From Pseudoalteromonas sp. 3D05 (GTDB lineage Bacteria > Pseudomonadota > Gammaproteobacteria > Enterobacterales > Alteromonadaceae), in the NCBI RefSeq assembly GCF_002723455.1, contig NZ_PDUS01000002.1:259406-323405 (forward strand): 64,000 bases of DNA, written 5' to 3'. Below are positions 11,507 through 23,199 of this stretch, piece by piece (position 1 is the first letter of the stretch; the number at the start of each line of letters is the position of its first letter). The notes beneath the pieces are model-generated. The model saw only the letters and a program-made list of their open reading frames with translations. It was not told the DNA's origin and searched no databases. Both the position numbers and the translations under genes were made by a program.

Positions 11507-12223
11507 ATGACAAAGCAACTCTATCAATTATCCCAAGACCATTTTAATTTTCCTGATCCACAGCATGCTCTCGATGATCCAGATGGCCTGCTAGCTGTAG
11601 GAGGCTGTTTATCTGTTGCGCGGTTAAAAAACGCTTATAGTCAGGGGATTTTTCCGTGGTTTAGTGACTACGAGCCAATTATGTGGTGGTCGCCGAGTGA
11701 GCGTGGCATTATCGAGCTTACTGATTTTCATGTCAGTAAGAGTTTGCGTAAGCATTTACGTAAAAACCCCGTTAAGGTAACGATTAACACCGCTTTTGAT
11801 GAGGTGATTGAAGCATGCCAACAACAACGGATTGACGTTGAAGGTACGTGGATCACAGATGATATGCTCAATGCCTATAAACAAGCCCATTTAGACTCTC
11901 TAGCCCACAGTGTTGAGGTGTGGGATGACGGCAGCCTTGTTGGTGGTTTGTACGGCATAATGCAAACTGGGGTGTTCTGTGGCGAGTCTATGTTCCATCA
12001 TCAGGCCAATTGTTCAAAGCTTGCAATGTGGGCGCTGGTGAATTGGCTAAAACGCCACGACGCTCATTTCATTGATTGCCAACTGGAAAACCCCTATTTA
12101 TTGTCTTTAGGTGAAAAAGTTGTACCTAGATCTGATTTTTTAACTAAACTTGAACAAGCAGCAAGTTACAAAATTCCAACTACTATGTGGCAAGCCCAGG
12201 AGCTTACGGCAATTTATGACTGA
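11507..12223 (+). CDS. aat: Leucyl/phenylalanyl-tRNA--protein transferase
   Basis: Aat transfers Leu or Phe from aminoacyl-tRNA to proteins with N-terminal Lys or Arg, creating N-degrons read by ClpS. The 238-residue product carries family signatures FPDPQHALDDPDGLLAVGG near the N terminus, GIFPWFSDYEPIMWWSPSERG, and the catalytic-core segment GGLYGIMQTGVFCGESMFH, with FIDCQLENPYLLSLG near the end. It overlaps the next gene, bpt, by eight bases, so the two transferases are probably translationally coupled. Confidence 0.97.
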   Translation: MTKQLYQLSQDHFNFPDPQHALDDPDGLLAVGGCLSVARLKNAYSQGIFPWFSDYEPIMWWSPSERGIIELTDFHVSKSLRKHLRKNPVKVTINTAFDEVIEACQQQRIDVEGTWITDDMLNAYKQAHLDSLAHSVEVWDDGSLVGGLYGIMQTGVFCGESMFHHQANCSKLAMWALVNWLKRHDAHFIDCQLENPYLLSLGEKVVPRSDFLTKLEQAASYKIPTTMWQAQELTAIYD

Positions 12224-12920
12224 ACATCTTCCAGCACGTTTAGGCTTGAGCCAACAATTTGATTGCAGTTATTTAGGCGACCGCCAAGAGCAATTACTGG
12301 TTATTTTAGACCCAAGTTGTTACAGCAGTAGTAAATTTGAATCGTTACTTGGTTTAGGCTTTCGCCACAGTGGTGACCAAATTTACCGCCCTCACTGCCC
12401 AGCATGCAGTGCTTGCAAGTCTGTACGTGTTTTAGCTCAGGACTTTTCGCCATCAAAATCGCAAAAACGTAAACTTAATAAAGCAAAAACACGCTTTACA
12501 ATAAAATATTCAGAGCAAGAGCGCCCCGAATATTATCCACTCTATAGCAAATACATCACCGAACGCCACCAGAATGGTTCGATGTTTCCACCTGAACAAT
12601 CACAGTATCAAAGCTTTTTATTTTGTCATTGGCTGCCCATTACCTTTATTGAGCTTTGGGATGATGAGACACTGGTTGCGGTTGCGGTAACTGACTGTAT
12701 GAACAAGGCTATATCTGCTATTTATACTTTTTTTGACCCTGACTATGAGCACTTCAGTGTTGGCACTTTAATGATCTTAGAACAAATAAAGTTCGCAAAA
12801 ACGTTTAATAAAGAATATGTCTATTTAGGTTACCAAATAGACGAATGCGCTAAAATGCGATACAAAACACAGTTTTTACCTGCCGAAAATAGAGTTGGAG
12901 ACATCTGGCTGGCCATTTAA
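12216..12920 (+). CDS. bpt: Aspartate/glutamate leucyltransferase (bacterial Bpt, ATE1-related)
   Basis: Bpt attaches Leu to proteins with N-terminal Asp or Glu, feeding them to ClpS/ClpAP. I choose the ATG at 12216, which overlaps the aat stop region by eight bases and gives 234 residues (MTEHLPARL), the normal family length; a frame open upstream to 12150 lies inside aat. Diagnostic features are the Cys cluster CPACSACKSVRV, the FSPSKSQKRKLNKA segment, YSKYITERHQNGSMFPP, and the C-terminal YLGYQIDECAKMRYKTQF. Older annotation calls this family arginyl-tRNA-protein transferase (ate). Confidence 0.94.
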   Translation: MTEHLPARLGLSQQFDCSYLGDRQEQLLVILDPSCYSSSKFESLLGLGFRHSGDQIYRPHCPACSACKSVRVLAQDFSPSKSQKRKLNKAKTRFTIKYSEQERPEYYPLYSKYITERHQNGSMFPPEQSQYQSFLFCHWLPITFIELWDDETLVAVAVTDCMNKAISAIYTFFDPDYEHFSVGTLMILEQIKFAKTFNKEYVYLGYQIDECAKMRYKTQFLPAENRVGDIWLAI

Positions 12921-12992
12921 TTTACAAAAATAGCCGCTGTAGCTTTACTTATTGGTGTATTTTGGGCAAAATCTGCATCGTTTAACTATTAA

Positions 12993-13229
<237 letters not shown>

Positions 13230-13307
13230 GTTAGTGCGTTAACGAAATATCAAGTTTTTAGCTAAGTTGATTAAGTAACTTAGTTACTTGCTACATTAGC
13301 TTTAAGC

Positions 13308-13358
13308 GTTTATTAAATGTAATGGAAAGCAACTCGCTGACTATTACATTTAATAAAC
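13308..13358. repeat. 16-bp perfect inverted repeat downstream of infA
   Basis: GTTTATTAAATGTAAT (13308-13323) is repeated exactly in inverted orientation at 13343-13358 with a 19-base spacer. It directly abuts the terminator palindrome at 13359-13386. Its function is unknown; it may extend the terminator or stabilise the 3' end of infA or clpA RNA. Confidence 0.8.
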
Positions 13359-13386
13359 AAAAAGCCCAGCATATGCTGGGCTTTTT
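13359..13386. terminator. Bidirectional terminator between infA and clpA
   Basis: A perfect 28-bp palindrome with arms AAAAAGCCCAGCAT / ATGCTGGGCTTTTT serves both the plus-strand infA and the minus-strand clpA transcripts. Confidence 0.9.
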
Positions 13387-13408
13387 GTTGTCTGCACAAT
13401 TGCAGTGA

Positions 13409-15673
13409 TTATGCTGGTGTTAAATCGGTTTCAAAATCAAAACGCAATTTTTTATCTTTCAGTGACACTTTAACAGTGCCCCCTTCAATTAACTCACCAA
13501 ACAAAATCTCATTAGCCAATGGCTTTTTAAGCTGCTCTTGAATAACACGCCCCATTGGTCGTGCACCCATAGCTTTGTCATAACCTTGGTCCGCTAACCA
13601 TTCACGCGCTTTAGATGTAAGCTCAAGGTTAACCGATTTTTTATCAAGCTGAGCTTGCAGCTCAACAATAAACTTATCGACTACTAATAAGATCACATCA
13701 CGCTCTAGGTGGTTAAACCAAATAATATTATCTAAGCGGTTTCTAAACTCAGGTGAGAATACTTTGTTGATCTCGCTCATTGCATCATGAGAATGGTCTT
13801 GCTCAGTGAAACCAATCGACTTACGCACAGTCTCTTGCACCCCAGCATTTGTTGTCATGACCACCACCACGTTTCTAAAGTCCGCTTTACGGCCATTATT
13901 ATCAGTTAACGTACCGTGGTCCATTACCTGTAATAAAATGTTGTAGATATCAGAGTGGGCTTTTTCTATTTCATCAAGCAGTACAACTGAGTGTGGGTTT
14001 TTAATAACCGCTTCAGTGAGCAGGCCACCTTGTTCAAAACCAACATAGCCAGGAGGTGCACCAATTAAACGGCTAACTGCATGACGCTCTACATACTCAG
14101 ACATATCAAAACGAATAAACTCAACGCCCATGCATTTAGCAAGCTGTTTAGTGACCTCTGTTTTACCTACACCAGTTGGCCCTGCAAACAAGAACGAACC
14201 AACCGGTTTGTCTTCATTTGATAAACCTGAGCGGGATAAGCGAATAGCAGAAGTAAGCGCATCAATTGATTGATCTTGACCAAACACCAACATTTTGAGG
14301 TTACGATCAAGGTTTTTAAGCGTTTCTTTATCGCTTGATGACACACTTTGCTGCGGAATACGCGCCATTTTGGCGACAATGGATTCTATATCCGCTACAC
14401 CAATGGTTTTTTTACGTTTAGAACTAGGCTGTAAACGTTGATTAGCACCAGCTTCATCAATCACATCAATAGCTTTATCCGGAAGATGGCGCTCATTAAT
14501 GTATTTAGCACTAAGCTCAGCCGCCGCCTTTAACGCTTTTTGTGTATAACGAATACCATGATGTTCTTCGTAACGCTCTTTTAAGCCATTGAGAATTTTG
14601 GTGGTATCAGCCACGCTTGGCTCAAGGACATCAATCTTTTGGAAACGACGAACAAGAGCACGGTCTTTTTCAAAGATGTTTTTGTATTCGTTATAAGTTG
14701 TAGAACCCATACAACGCAGTTTACCACTTGATAATAACGGCTTAAGTAAGTTAGAAGCGTCCATAACGCCACCAGAGGCCGCTCCAGCACCAATTATGGT
14801 ATGAATCTCATCGATAAATAAAATTGCACCTGGTTGCGCCTGAAGCTCTTTAAGCAAAGCTTTAAAACGCTTTTCAAAGTCGCCACGGTATTTTGTACCG
14901 GCAAGTAGCGCGCCCATATCTAACGAATAAACGACTGCATCAGCTATTACGTCGGGTACTTGTTCGTTTACAATGCGATACGCAAGGCCTTCAGCAATGG
15001 CGGTTTTACCCACCCCTGCTTCACCAACTAGTAACGGGTTATTCTTTTTACGACGACATAAAACTTGAACTGTACGTTCGACTTCGTTATCACGACCAAC
15101 AAGGGGGTCTATGTTTCCTTCCTTTGCCTGCACATTTAAATTAGTGGTGAAGTTATCAAGCTTTGAAGGTTCTTCCCCTTGCACTTCTTGCACTTCTTCG
15201 TGAATATCATCTGCCTCTTCGCCACCAATGTCATCGTCTGACTTGCCGATACCATGTGAAATAAAATTCACAATATCTAAACGAGAAACATCTGATTTTT
15301 TCAGTAAATAAACAGCCTGGCTTTCTTGCTCGGAAAAAATAGCCACGAGCACGTTTACTCCAGTGACTTCGTTTTTTCCCGACGACTGCACATGGAATAC
15401 TGCACGTTGTAACACTCGCTGAAAACCAAGAGTAGGCTGCGTTTCACGCTCCTCTTCTAAATCGGGAATTACTGGCGTTGTTTCGTCAATAAATTCTGAT
15501 AGCTCTGTTTTTAGCGCTGCCATATCAATTGAACACGCATTTAGCGCCTCACTTGCAGACGGGTTATCTAGTAGCGCGAGCAAAAGGTGCTCTACGGTCA
15601 TAAATTCATGACGGCGAGTGCGTGCTTCACGAAATGCCGCATTTAAAGTTAGTTCTAAATCTTTGTTTAGCAT
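13409..15673 (-). CDS. clpA: ATP-dependent Clp protease ATP-binding subunit ClpA
   Basis: ClpA unfolds substrates and feeds them into ClpP; with ClpS it degrades N-degron proteins. I take the ATG at 15673 ([11 protein letters not shown]), which aligns with the E. coli start and has AAGGGG five bases upstream; a TTG two codons earlier would give 756 residues. The 754-residue protein has an N-domain (1-145), an acidic linker, AAA1 with GEAGVGKT (217-224), AAA2 with GPTGVGKT (about 497), and the conserved C-terminal [11 protein letters not shown]. It lies 69 bases after clpS in the same direction. Confidence 0.97.
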   Translation of the reverse strand: MLNKDLELTLNAAFREARTRRHEFMTVEHLLLALLDNPSASEALNACSIDMAALKTELSEFIDETTPVIPDLEEERETQPTLGFQRVLQRAVFHVQSSGKNEVTGVNVLVAIFSEQESQAVYLLKKSDVSRLDIVNFISHGIGKSDDDIGGEEADDIHEEVQEVQGEEPSKLDNFTTNLNVQAKEGNIDPLVGRDNEVERTVQVLCRRKKNNPLLVGEAGVGKTAIAEGLAYRIVNEQVPDVIADAVVYSLDMGALLAGTKYRGDFEKRFKALLKELQAQPGAILFIDEIHTIIGAGAASGGVMDASNLLKPLLSSGKLRCMGSTTYNEYKNIFEKDRALVRRFQKIDVLEPSVADTTKILNGLKERYEEHHGIRYTQKALKAAAELSAKYINERHLPDKAIDVIDEAGANQRLQPSSKRKKTIGVADIESIVAKMARIPQQSVSSSDKETLKNLDRNLKMLVFGQDQSIDALTSAIRLSRSGLSNEDKPVGSFLFAGPTGVGKTEVTKQLAKCMGVEFIRFDMSEYVERHAVSRLIGAPPGYVGFEQGGLLTEAVIKNPHSVVLLDEIEKAHSDIYNILLQVMDHGTLTDNNGRKADFRNVVVVMTTNAGVQETVRKSIGFTEQDHSHDAMSEINKVFSPEFRNRLDNIIWFNHLERDVILLVVDKFIVELQAQLDKKSVNLELTSKAREWLADQGYDKAMGARPMGRVIQEQLKKPLANEILFGELIEGGTVKVSLKDKKLRFDFETDLTPA

Positions 15674-15742
15674 TGGCAACCCCTTAATGAGATATTAATT
15701 ATATACCGTTGTGATGGGTACTTTGTTCACCCTACCTTGGTA

Positions 15743-16060
15743 TTATTCCTGCTCACAACTACATAGCAGTGGATGCTCGTTATCACGTGCATAACGGTTT
15801 ACTTGTTCAACTTTTGTTTGTGCTACATCTGCAGTGTAAACCCCACAAATTGCACGCCCGTTTTGATGAACTTGAAGCATCACATCTGTTGCTCTATCGC
15901 TATCCATATTAAAAAACGTCACAAGTACTTCTATTACGAAGTCCATTGGCGTGTAGTCATCATTATTTAAAATGACTTTATATTTTCGCGGTGGTTGTAG
16001 CTTTTGCTTTTCACTATCGCGAACTGTGTCTAAAACACCTGAATCTTTCATGCCACTCAT
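15743..16060 (-). CDS. clpS: ATP-dependent Clp protease adaptor ClpS
   Basis: ClpS binds N-terminal Leu, Phe, Tyr or Trp and delivers N-degron substrates to ClpA. The 105-residue product has a flexible N-terminal extension and the core: [19 protein letters not shown], in which the DDYTPM segment helps build the N-degron pocket, then [21 protein letters not shown]. The order clpS-clpA is the usual one. The gene is divergent from cspD. Confidence 0.97.
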   Translation of the reverse strand: MSGMKDSGVLDTVRDSEKQKLQPPRKYKVILNNDDYTPMDFVIEVLVTFFNMDSDRATDVMLQVHQNGRAICGVYTADVAQTKVEQVNRYARDNEHPLLCSCEQE

Positions 16061-16260
16061 AATTAAATATAGTCTTGTCTTTGGAACTCAAGCAAACTTG
16101 AATAAAAAAATAAATAAAATGTTAAAAAATAGTTTAAATCACTTGACTGATAGTATAAATAAACTACAGTCAGATATAGATTGATTAAACCTTAGTCAGT
16201 CTATCAAATTATACGGTTTAGAATAACTAAATTAGTCAACTTATAGAAGGATGTAGAAGT

Positions 16261-16476
16261 ATGGCTTGTGGTAAAGTCAAATGGTTCAATAACGCCAAAG
16301 GTTTTGGTTTCATCGTAGAAGACGGCTGCGAGAATGATATTTTCGCTCATTACTCAACGATTGTAATGGACGGATATAAAACACTTAAAGCTGGTCAAGA
16401 TGTAACATTCGAATTACAGCAAGGTCCTAAGGGCCTGCACGCGACTAATATTGCTCCTAACGAAGAGTTAGCGTAG
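16261..16476 (+). CDS. cspD: Cold-shock-like protein CspD
   Basis: A 71-residue single cold-shock domain with the RNP motifs KGFGFI and DIFAHYS. The N terminus MACGKVKWFNNAKGFGFIVEDG and the position divergent from clpS identify the CspD branch, which in E. coli is a stationary-phase inhibitor of DNA replication that binds single-stranded nucleic acid. An AGAAGGA ribosome site lies upstream. Which role it plays here is inferred from orthology. Confidence 0.92.
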   Translation: MACGKVKWFNNAKGFGFIVEDGCENDIFAHYSTIVMDGYKTLKAGQDVTFELQQGPKGLHATNIAPNEELA

Positions 16477-16741
16477 TTGTTACAGAAGTTCGACACTACA
16501 AGCGAGCGTTCTGAAAAGTTCCTCGCTTAACCCCCCTCTTTTTTAATATTCAATTTTGCTATTAACCATTTTTTTTAAACTAACAAAACGGTTAAAACCA
16601 TCTAAAACTCTTGAATTATTGCCCAATCGCCCCAATAGTGTATTTGTTATGATATTTCAGGCAATGTTGGCTCGCCCTTAACGACGAGTACTCTAGCCCT
16701 TTTACGCCAATCTTGGTACACTCTGACAGCTTAAAATTTGC

Positions 16742-16814
16742 ATTTATATGCTATTAAAGCTCATAACACTATGCTAATGGCTAATTTATTTATCGCCAAT
16801 AAAAGCATATAAAT
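16742..16814. repeat. 11-bp inverted repeat in the icd upstream region
   Basis: ATTTATATGCT (16742-16752) and AGCATATAAAT (16804-16814) are perfect inverse copies separated by 51 bases. They are AT-rich and may be an operator or an RNA stem. No function is known. Confidence 0.6.
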
Positions 16815-16823
16815 ACGCATCCA

Positions 16824-16874
16824 CAGTCCGTCAGGTGTGGTTATTGATTTGCAGTATTAACACCTAACAGACTG
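16824..16874 (+). promoter_or_regulatory. Long stem-loop in the icd leader
   Basis: CAGTCCGTCAGGTGT (16824-16838) can pair with ACACCTAACAGACTG (16860-16874) at 13 of 15 positions, with a 21-base loop. It ends 71 bases before the icd start and would fall in the 5' untranslated RNA if transcription begins upstream of it. Confidence 0.55.
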
Positions 16875-16912
16875 ATCATTGCCAACAGGTGATGATATTC
16901 TTGCATTGTTGA

Positions 16913-19168
<2,256 letters not shown>

Positions 19169-19184
19169 TCGTTAAATAGTATAA

Positions 19185-19209
19185 AAGGCGCTCAATGAGC
19201 GCCTTTTTT
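19185..19209 (+). terminator. icd intrinsic terminator
   Basis: AAGGCGCTCA / TGAGCGCCTT stem followed by a T run, 17 bases after the icd stop. Confidence 0.88.
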
Positions 19210-19245
19210 GTGCCTAAAATAAATCAGGCACTTTGCAATACGCAT

Positions 19246-19271
19246 AAAAAAAGCCGCTAAAGCGGCTTTTT
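19246..19271 (-). terminator. Intrinsic terminator of the amidohydrolase pair
   Basis: AAGCCGCT-AA-AGCGGCTT stem preceded on the plus strand by an A run, which reads as a T run on the minus strand. It follows the 413-residue amidohydrolase gene. Confidence 0.85.
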
Positions 19272-19285
19272 AAACTAACTAAACA

Positions 19286-20527
19286 CTATTTAGTGTATGC
19301 GCGTGGCATCTGTGAATCAGTCGTATAACGCTCACGTAGTTTATCTTGACGTGCTTCAGTTGACACTTCTTCACCATTAATAAACATTTTAGTCACGTGA
19401 CTGTTCAGCTCAAACGGGTCACCATTCCAAATAACTAAATCAGCCGCTTTACCTACAGTAATGCTGCCTGCATTAATACCAAATACATCCGCCACATTAG
19501 CGGTAATTGCTTTTAACGCACCTTCTTGAGTCATGCCATATGATACGGCATTACCAGCATCAAAGCGTAACTGATACACATTGTGGCTGCCATCTCCAGC
19601 AATCGAAAGTAGTACTTTAACGCCTGCTTTTTCAAGTAAACCTGCATTCGCTAAATGGGCATTTAATGAATCAAAACTACCTGGTAAGTTGTCCATTGAA
19701 CTCATTATCACAGGGACTTGCGCTTTTGCTAGCTGCTCTTTAACTACAACAGCATCTTGAGCCCCTGCAATCACTAGGTTAAGCGAAAACTGTTCCTTTA
19801 CTTTTATAAGCTCGATGATGTCTGATGCACGTGATGCACTTACTAATAGTGGCATTTCACCAGCGAGTACTTTAGTTAAAACTTTCTCTTCTGTACTTGG
19901 CTTTGCATCATCTTTTTTGTCCTTTTTCTCAGACTTTTGCTGATGTCCACTCAACTTGTCAATTAACGACTTAAGTGACATTGCACGTGAGCCTTTACGC
20001 TGCTCTCCTAAATGAACAACCAATGCAGCTTGTGTTTGTTTAACGCTGTCAAACTCACCACTTAAATCGACTACAGTAGCAAGACCTGCAAAAATGCTGT
20101 CACCACCGTGAGGAGTAACTACATCACGAGTAATGCCGCCTTTGCGTGCATATGGGATCAAGCTTGAACGAGGGTTAAACGCAAGGCTTGGATCAAAGTC
20201 GATGCCTGCTTTATCATCGCCAGCATCACGAGAACCTGCAACAGCGCCTACTTCAACTAAACCGAGTTGATTCATGCTGCCAATGAAACCAGCTGTGATG
20301 ATTTGTCCTTTTGCATCAACAATATTATCAGCTTCAACTTTTTCAGGGTTTATTGCTGTAATTTTGCCTTCGTCAAATACAATGCTAGCGCCATTTAATA
20401 CGCCCTGCTCTGTCGATGTATGCACCGTGGCATTAATAATTGCGAACGATTCAGCATTCGCAGCGGTACTCGCCAATAAACCAGCAGCAACTAGCGAGAG
20501 TGAAAATGAGTGTGTTAATTTTGTCAT
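19286..20527 (-). CDS. Secreted amidohydrolase-family protein lacking the HxH metal motif
   Basis: A 413-residue protein with a signal peptide (residues 1-25, ending ANA) and the composite-domain and TIM-barrel layout of amidohydrolases: a beta sandwich with FAIINATVHT, and a C-terminal ITANVADVFGINAGSITVGKAADLVIWNGDPFELNS. Where active members have H-x-H after the first strand (GFID-H-H-LG), this protein reads GFIGSMNQLG, so both metal-binding histidines are replaced by M85 and Q87. It therefore probably does not hydrolyse substrate by the classic mechanism. It starts 12 bases after the companion gene upstream and is likely co-transcribed. The substrate is unknown. Confidence 0.85.
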   Translation of the reverse strand: MTKLTHSFSLSLVAAGLLASTAANAESFAIINATVHTSTEQGVLNGASIVFDEGKITAINPEKVEADNIVDAKGQIITAGFIGSMNQLGLVEVGAVAGSRDAGDDKAGIDFDPSLAFNPRSSLIPYARKGGITRDVVTPHGGDSIFAGLATVVDLSGEFDSVKQTQAALVVHLGEQRKGSRAMSLKSLIDKLSGHQQKSEKKDKKDDAKPSTEEKVLTKVLAGEMPLLVSASRASDIIELIKVKEQFSLNLVIAGAQDAVVVKEQLAKAQVPVIMSSMDNLPGSFDSLNAHLANAGLLEKAGVKVLLSIAGDGSHNVYQLRFDAGNAVSYGMTQEGALKAITANVADVFGINAGSITVGKAADLVIWNGDPFELNSHVTKMFINGEEVSTEARQDKLRERYTTDSQMPRAYTK

Positions 20528-20539
20528 TCTTGTTACTCC

Positions 20540-21925
20540 TTATTTTTGACCTAACATGAAATCGCTTTGCGCTTGGAACGCCGCATCATCACGGTCATAC
20601 ACTTTGGCGCCATCTATAAATACTTGCTCAGCTTTTGCGTAAACACTGAAAGGGCTTTGGTTCCAAATAACAACATCACCTTGTTTACCTGCTTCAAGCG
20701 AGCCTGTTTTATCATCAATACCGAGCGATTTTGCTGCATTTACAGTGATCCACTTAATTGCATGCGCTTCAGAGATATCAAAACCGTTATCATTTGCGCG
20801 GAACATTACTTTGCCCGCTTCTTGGTTAAGGCGTTGAATTGTTGTATCTGAATCAGAGTGAACAACCGCACATGAGTTTTTAACTGCATCAACAATCGCA
20901 ACGTTTTCTTGAATCATGTCGTAGGCTTCCATTTTAAAGCCCCACCAATCTGGCCACAGTGCAGCGCAAGAACCATTTTCTGCTAGTAAATCAGCAATTT
21001 TATATGCTTCAATACCATGATGGAATGTACCTGCGTGGTAACCAAACTCTTTAGATAGGTCGATCATCATGGCCATTTCTTCTGCTTTATAGCAGTGGTT
21101 ATGGATCATCACTTCGCCTTCTAGTACGCCGCGCAATGTGTCGTATTTAATGTCACGATGTGGTACTTCAGGGTTCTTTCCTGCGGCGTAGTCTGAATCG
21201 TATTTATCCCACTCACGCTTGTACTCTGCTGCTCCAATCCACGCAGTACGATATCCCGCCATGTTACCCATACGCGTTGATGGTAATACTCCTTTACGAC
21301 CATAAACGCGTTTAGGGTTTTCACCACATGCCATCTTTAAGCCATAAGGCGCATCAGGAAATTTCATTCCTTGCATTGTATGCGCGGGTACGTTCTTTAA
21401 AGTAACGCCACGACCACCAAATAAATTAGCAGAGCCAGGTAGAATTTGTAACGACGTGATACCGCCTTCACGAGCTCGGTTAAAACCAGGGTCTTGTGGC
21501 CATACCGAATGCTCAACCCATACTTCAGCTGTATTAGGGCTGGTCATTTCATTACCATCTTGATGGGACTCAACCGACGGGTTTGGATAAGCGCCCAAAT
21601 GAGAATGCACATCGATTAAACCAGGAGTTACCCACTTGCCCTGCGCATCAATTGTCACGTCAGCGCTGGCAGATAAATCTTTACCCACTTGTTGTACTTT
21701 ACCATCCACTAATAGCACGTCAGCTTCATCTAAACGCTCACCTGTACCTGTTAAAACAGTAGCATTGGTAATTAAAGTGCTGGTTGATTTAAGAGCTGTG
21801 TAGGTACTCGGGTATGGGTTTTTATTTATAGTAACTTTTTCGTCTTGAGGACCGTTATCCTGGCAACCCGCTAAAGCGACACCAAGTGCAACGACCAGCA
21901 ATGAAGGAGCAAATTTTTGCATCAT
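20540..21925 (-). CDS. Amidohydrolase-family lipoprotein with intact metal motif
   Basis: A 461-residue protein with a lipoprotein signal peptide (lipobox ALAGC, Cys21), so probably membrane-anchored and facing the periplasm. Metal-binding signatures are present: DVHSHLG (H107, H109), MIHNHCYKAEEM, FHHGIEAYK and VVHSDSDT. The C-terminal ITVNAAKSLGIDDKTGSLEAGKQGDVVIWN is the usual end of the beta sandwich. The paired downstream gene encodes a relative without HxH, and similar tandem pairs are common in Alteromonadales and Xanthomonadales. The substrate is unknown; a cyclic amide or peptide-like compound is possible from the family. Confidence 0.85.
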   Translation of the reverse strand: MMQKFAPSLLVVALGVALAGCQDNGPQDEKVTINKNPYPSTYTALKSTSTLITNATVLTGTGERLDEADVLLVDGKVQQVGKDLSASADVTIDAQGKWVTPGLIDVHSHLGAYPNPSVESHQDGNEMTSPNTAEVWVEHSVWPQDPGFNRAREGGITSLQILPGSANLFGGRGVTLKNVPAHTMQGMKFPDAPYGLKMACGENPKRVYGRKGVLPSTRMGNMAGYRTAWIGAAEYKREWDKYDSDYAAGKNPEVPHRDIKYDTLRGVLEGEVMIHNHCYKAEEMAMMIDLSKEFGYHAGTFHHGIEAYKIADLLAENGSCAALWPDWWGFKMEAYDMIQENVAIVDAVKNSCAVVHSDSDTTIQRLNQEAGKVMFRANDNGFDISEAHAIKWITVNAAKSLGIDDKTGSLEAGKQGDVVIWNQSPFSVYAKAEQVFIDGAKVYDRDDAAFQAQSDFMLGQK

Positions 21926-22072
21926 GTTAGTCTCTGTTGTTTTTTTGTTAATGTATATAAATAAACAGTATAAAGCTAAGAAATAAGCTGGATCTGCATT
22001 TATTTAAGATGAATGCCATTCCAATGAGCTCTTAATAAATTCATAGCTTTACTTATTAAAATGACACGCAGA

Positions 22073-22858
22073 TTATTTTTTTACATAGTTAGTATAGAGC
22101 TTATCCAACGCAGCTTGCGTTGAAAGGCTCGGGTCCTGATTAATAAAATGCTTTACTGTTCGTGTTACAAAATCTGAATTTTGTTTGTGCTGTTTTGCAA
22201 ACTCTTTAATCAAGCAGTTACCATCTTTTGCCGCCGTGACTTTATCGTGGCGATGACGATATTGACTTAGTGCTTTGTTAAAATCACCTTGATAATCTTC
22301 AACCAAAATTTTATAAAACTCACTTCGCTGTACTTTTAAAGTATCAATACAATAATTTAAGGCTTGTTTGAAATCGTAAAAAACAGTCCCCTCTACATCA
22401 AACTCTGGCGTTTTTTCGCGTACAGTCACTTTTGCTTCTTCTGTTGCGTAGCTAAAACCAACAAATGCCATGCGTTCAGAGGCCTCTTTGCCCAGTGCCA
22501 TCCCCGCTTTTATGCTGTGTGCAAATTCATCGCTCATCTCAGAAAGCTCATTTTCATGCCACATATTATATACACGTAGTGGCTTTGCATATTTGCTTGC
22601 TAATTTCTTTTTTAATTTCGTAAAACGTTCGTCAATGGTAAGTAACCGCTCATTATGTAATAGCGCATGACATTCATAACATGCTGCAATACTTATAAAA
22701 TCAGCATCTTCTCCTAGATCAATCGTGCTTTGTAACATGTGTATAGGGGGGCAATGATCGCGTTCAGTTGCTTCACAACCACAATAAAAACATTGGTTAA
22801 AGTTAGTTTGGTTACATGCATAAGCTTGTTGGTAATATTGAGAAACCTTATTACTCAC
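22073..22858 (-). CDS. HNH-like zinc-site protein of unknown function
   Basis: A 261-residue cytoplasmic protein with no signal peptide. Its N terminus has CFYCGC (C23, C26, C28), RDHCPP (D34, H35) and CYECHALLHNE (C60, C63, H64, H68, N69), the spacing of a zinc-stabilised HNH/treble-clef nuclease domain. The remaining two thirds are helical and charged and match nothing I know. The start is a GTG at 22858 with GGAG five bases upstream. It stands alone between the amidohydrolases and a divergent DUF3718 gene. Nuclease activity is possible but not shown. Confidence 0.65.
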   Translation of the reverse strand: MSNKVSQYYQQAYACNQTNFNQCFYCGCEATERDHCPPIHMLQSTIDLGEDADFISIAACYECHALLHNERLLTIDERFTKLKKKLASKYAKPLRVYNMWHENELSEMSDEFAHSIKAGMALGKEASERMAFVGFSYATEEAKVTVREKTPEFDVEGTVFYDFKQALNYCIDTLKVQRSEFYKILVEDYQGDFNKALSQYRHRHDKVTAAKDGNCLIKEFAKQHKQNSDFVTRTVKHFINQDPSLSTQAALDKLYTNYVKK

Positions 22859-23199
22859 ATCATCTCCATTGGGGAGTTAACTATTTATCGCGAATGATAG
22901 CAGCCTGAAAAAATATGTCAGCCATCATAAATAATAAAGTGCATTTACTCTAAAGTAAATGGTGTGTAAAACCAATGAAAACAGTATGAAAATAATGCAA
23001 AAGCAAACAAAAAAATGAAAAATAATATCCAGAAGATGTTTCAAAATACACATTTAAAAATTAATTAATTCAATTGCTTAATCAAGTATTTCAGGGGTGA
23101 AATAGTTACTTACATCTTGTCGATTTTCGTTTACAGCATTCTTTTTAAAATAAGCCAATAATTAAATCGTCAACTAACATCAATACCTGGAGAATGATG
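22859..23199. other. Divergent intergenic region with inverted repeat
   Basis: AT-rich DNA between the HNH-like gene and the DUF3718 gene. The only structure seen is CATTTACT-CTAA-AGTAAATG (22942-22961), an eight-base-arm inverted repeat near the HNH-like gene that could be an operator. No gene or RNA was recognised. Confidence 0.5.

Noticed and set aside
12150..12215. Upstream extension of bpt
   Set aside because: It lies inside aat in another frame, and the ATG at 12216 gives the normal family length.
15674..15679. TTG start two codons upstream for clpA
   Set aside because: The ATG at 15673 has a well-spaced ribosome site and aligns with the known N terminus.
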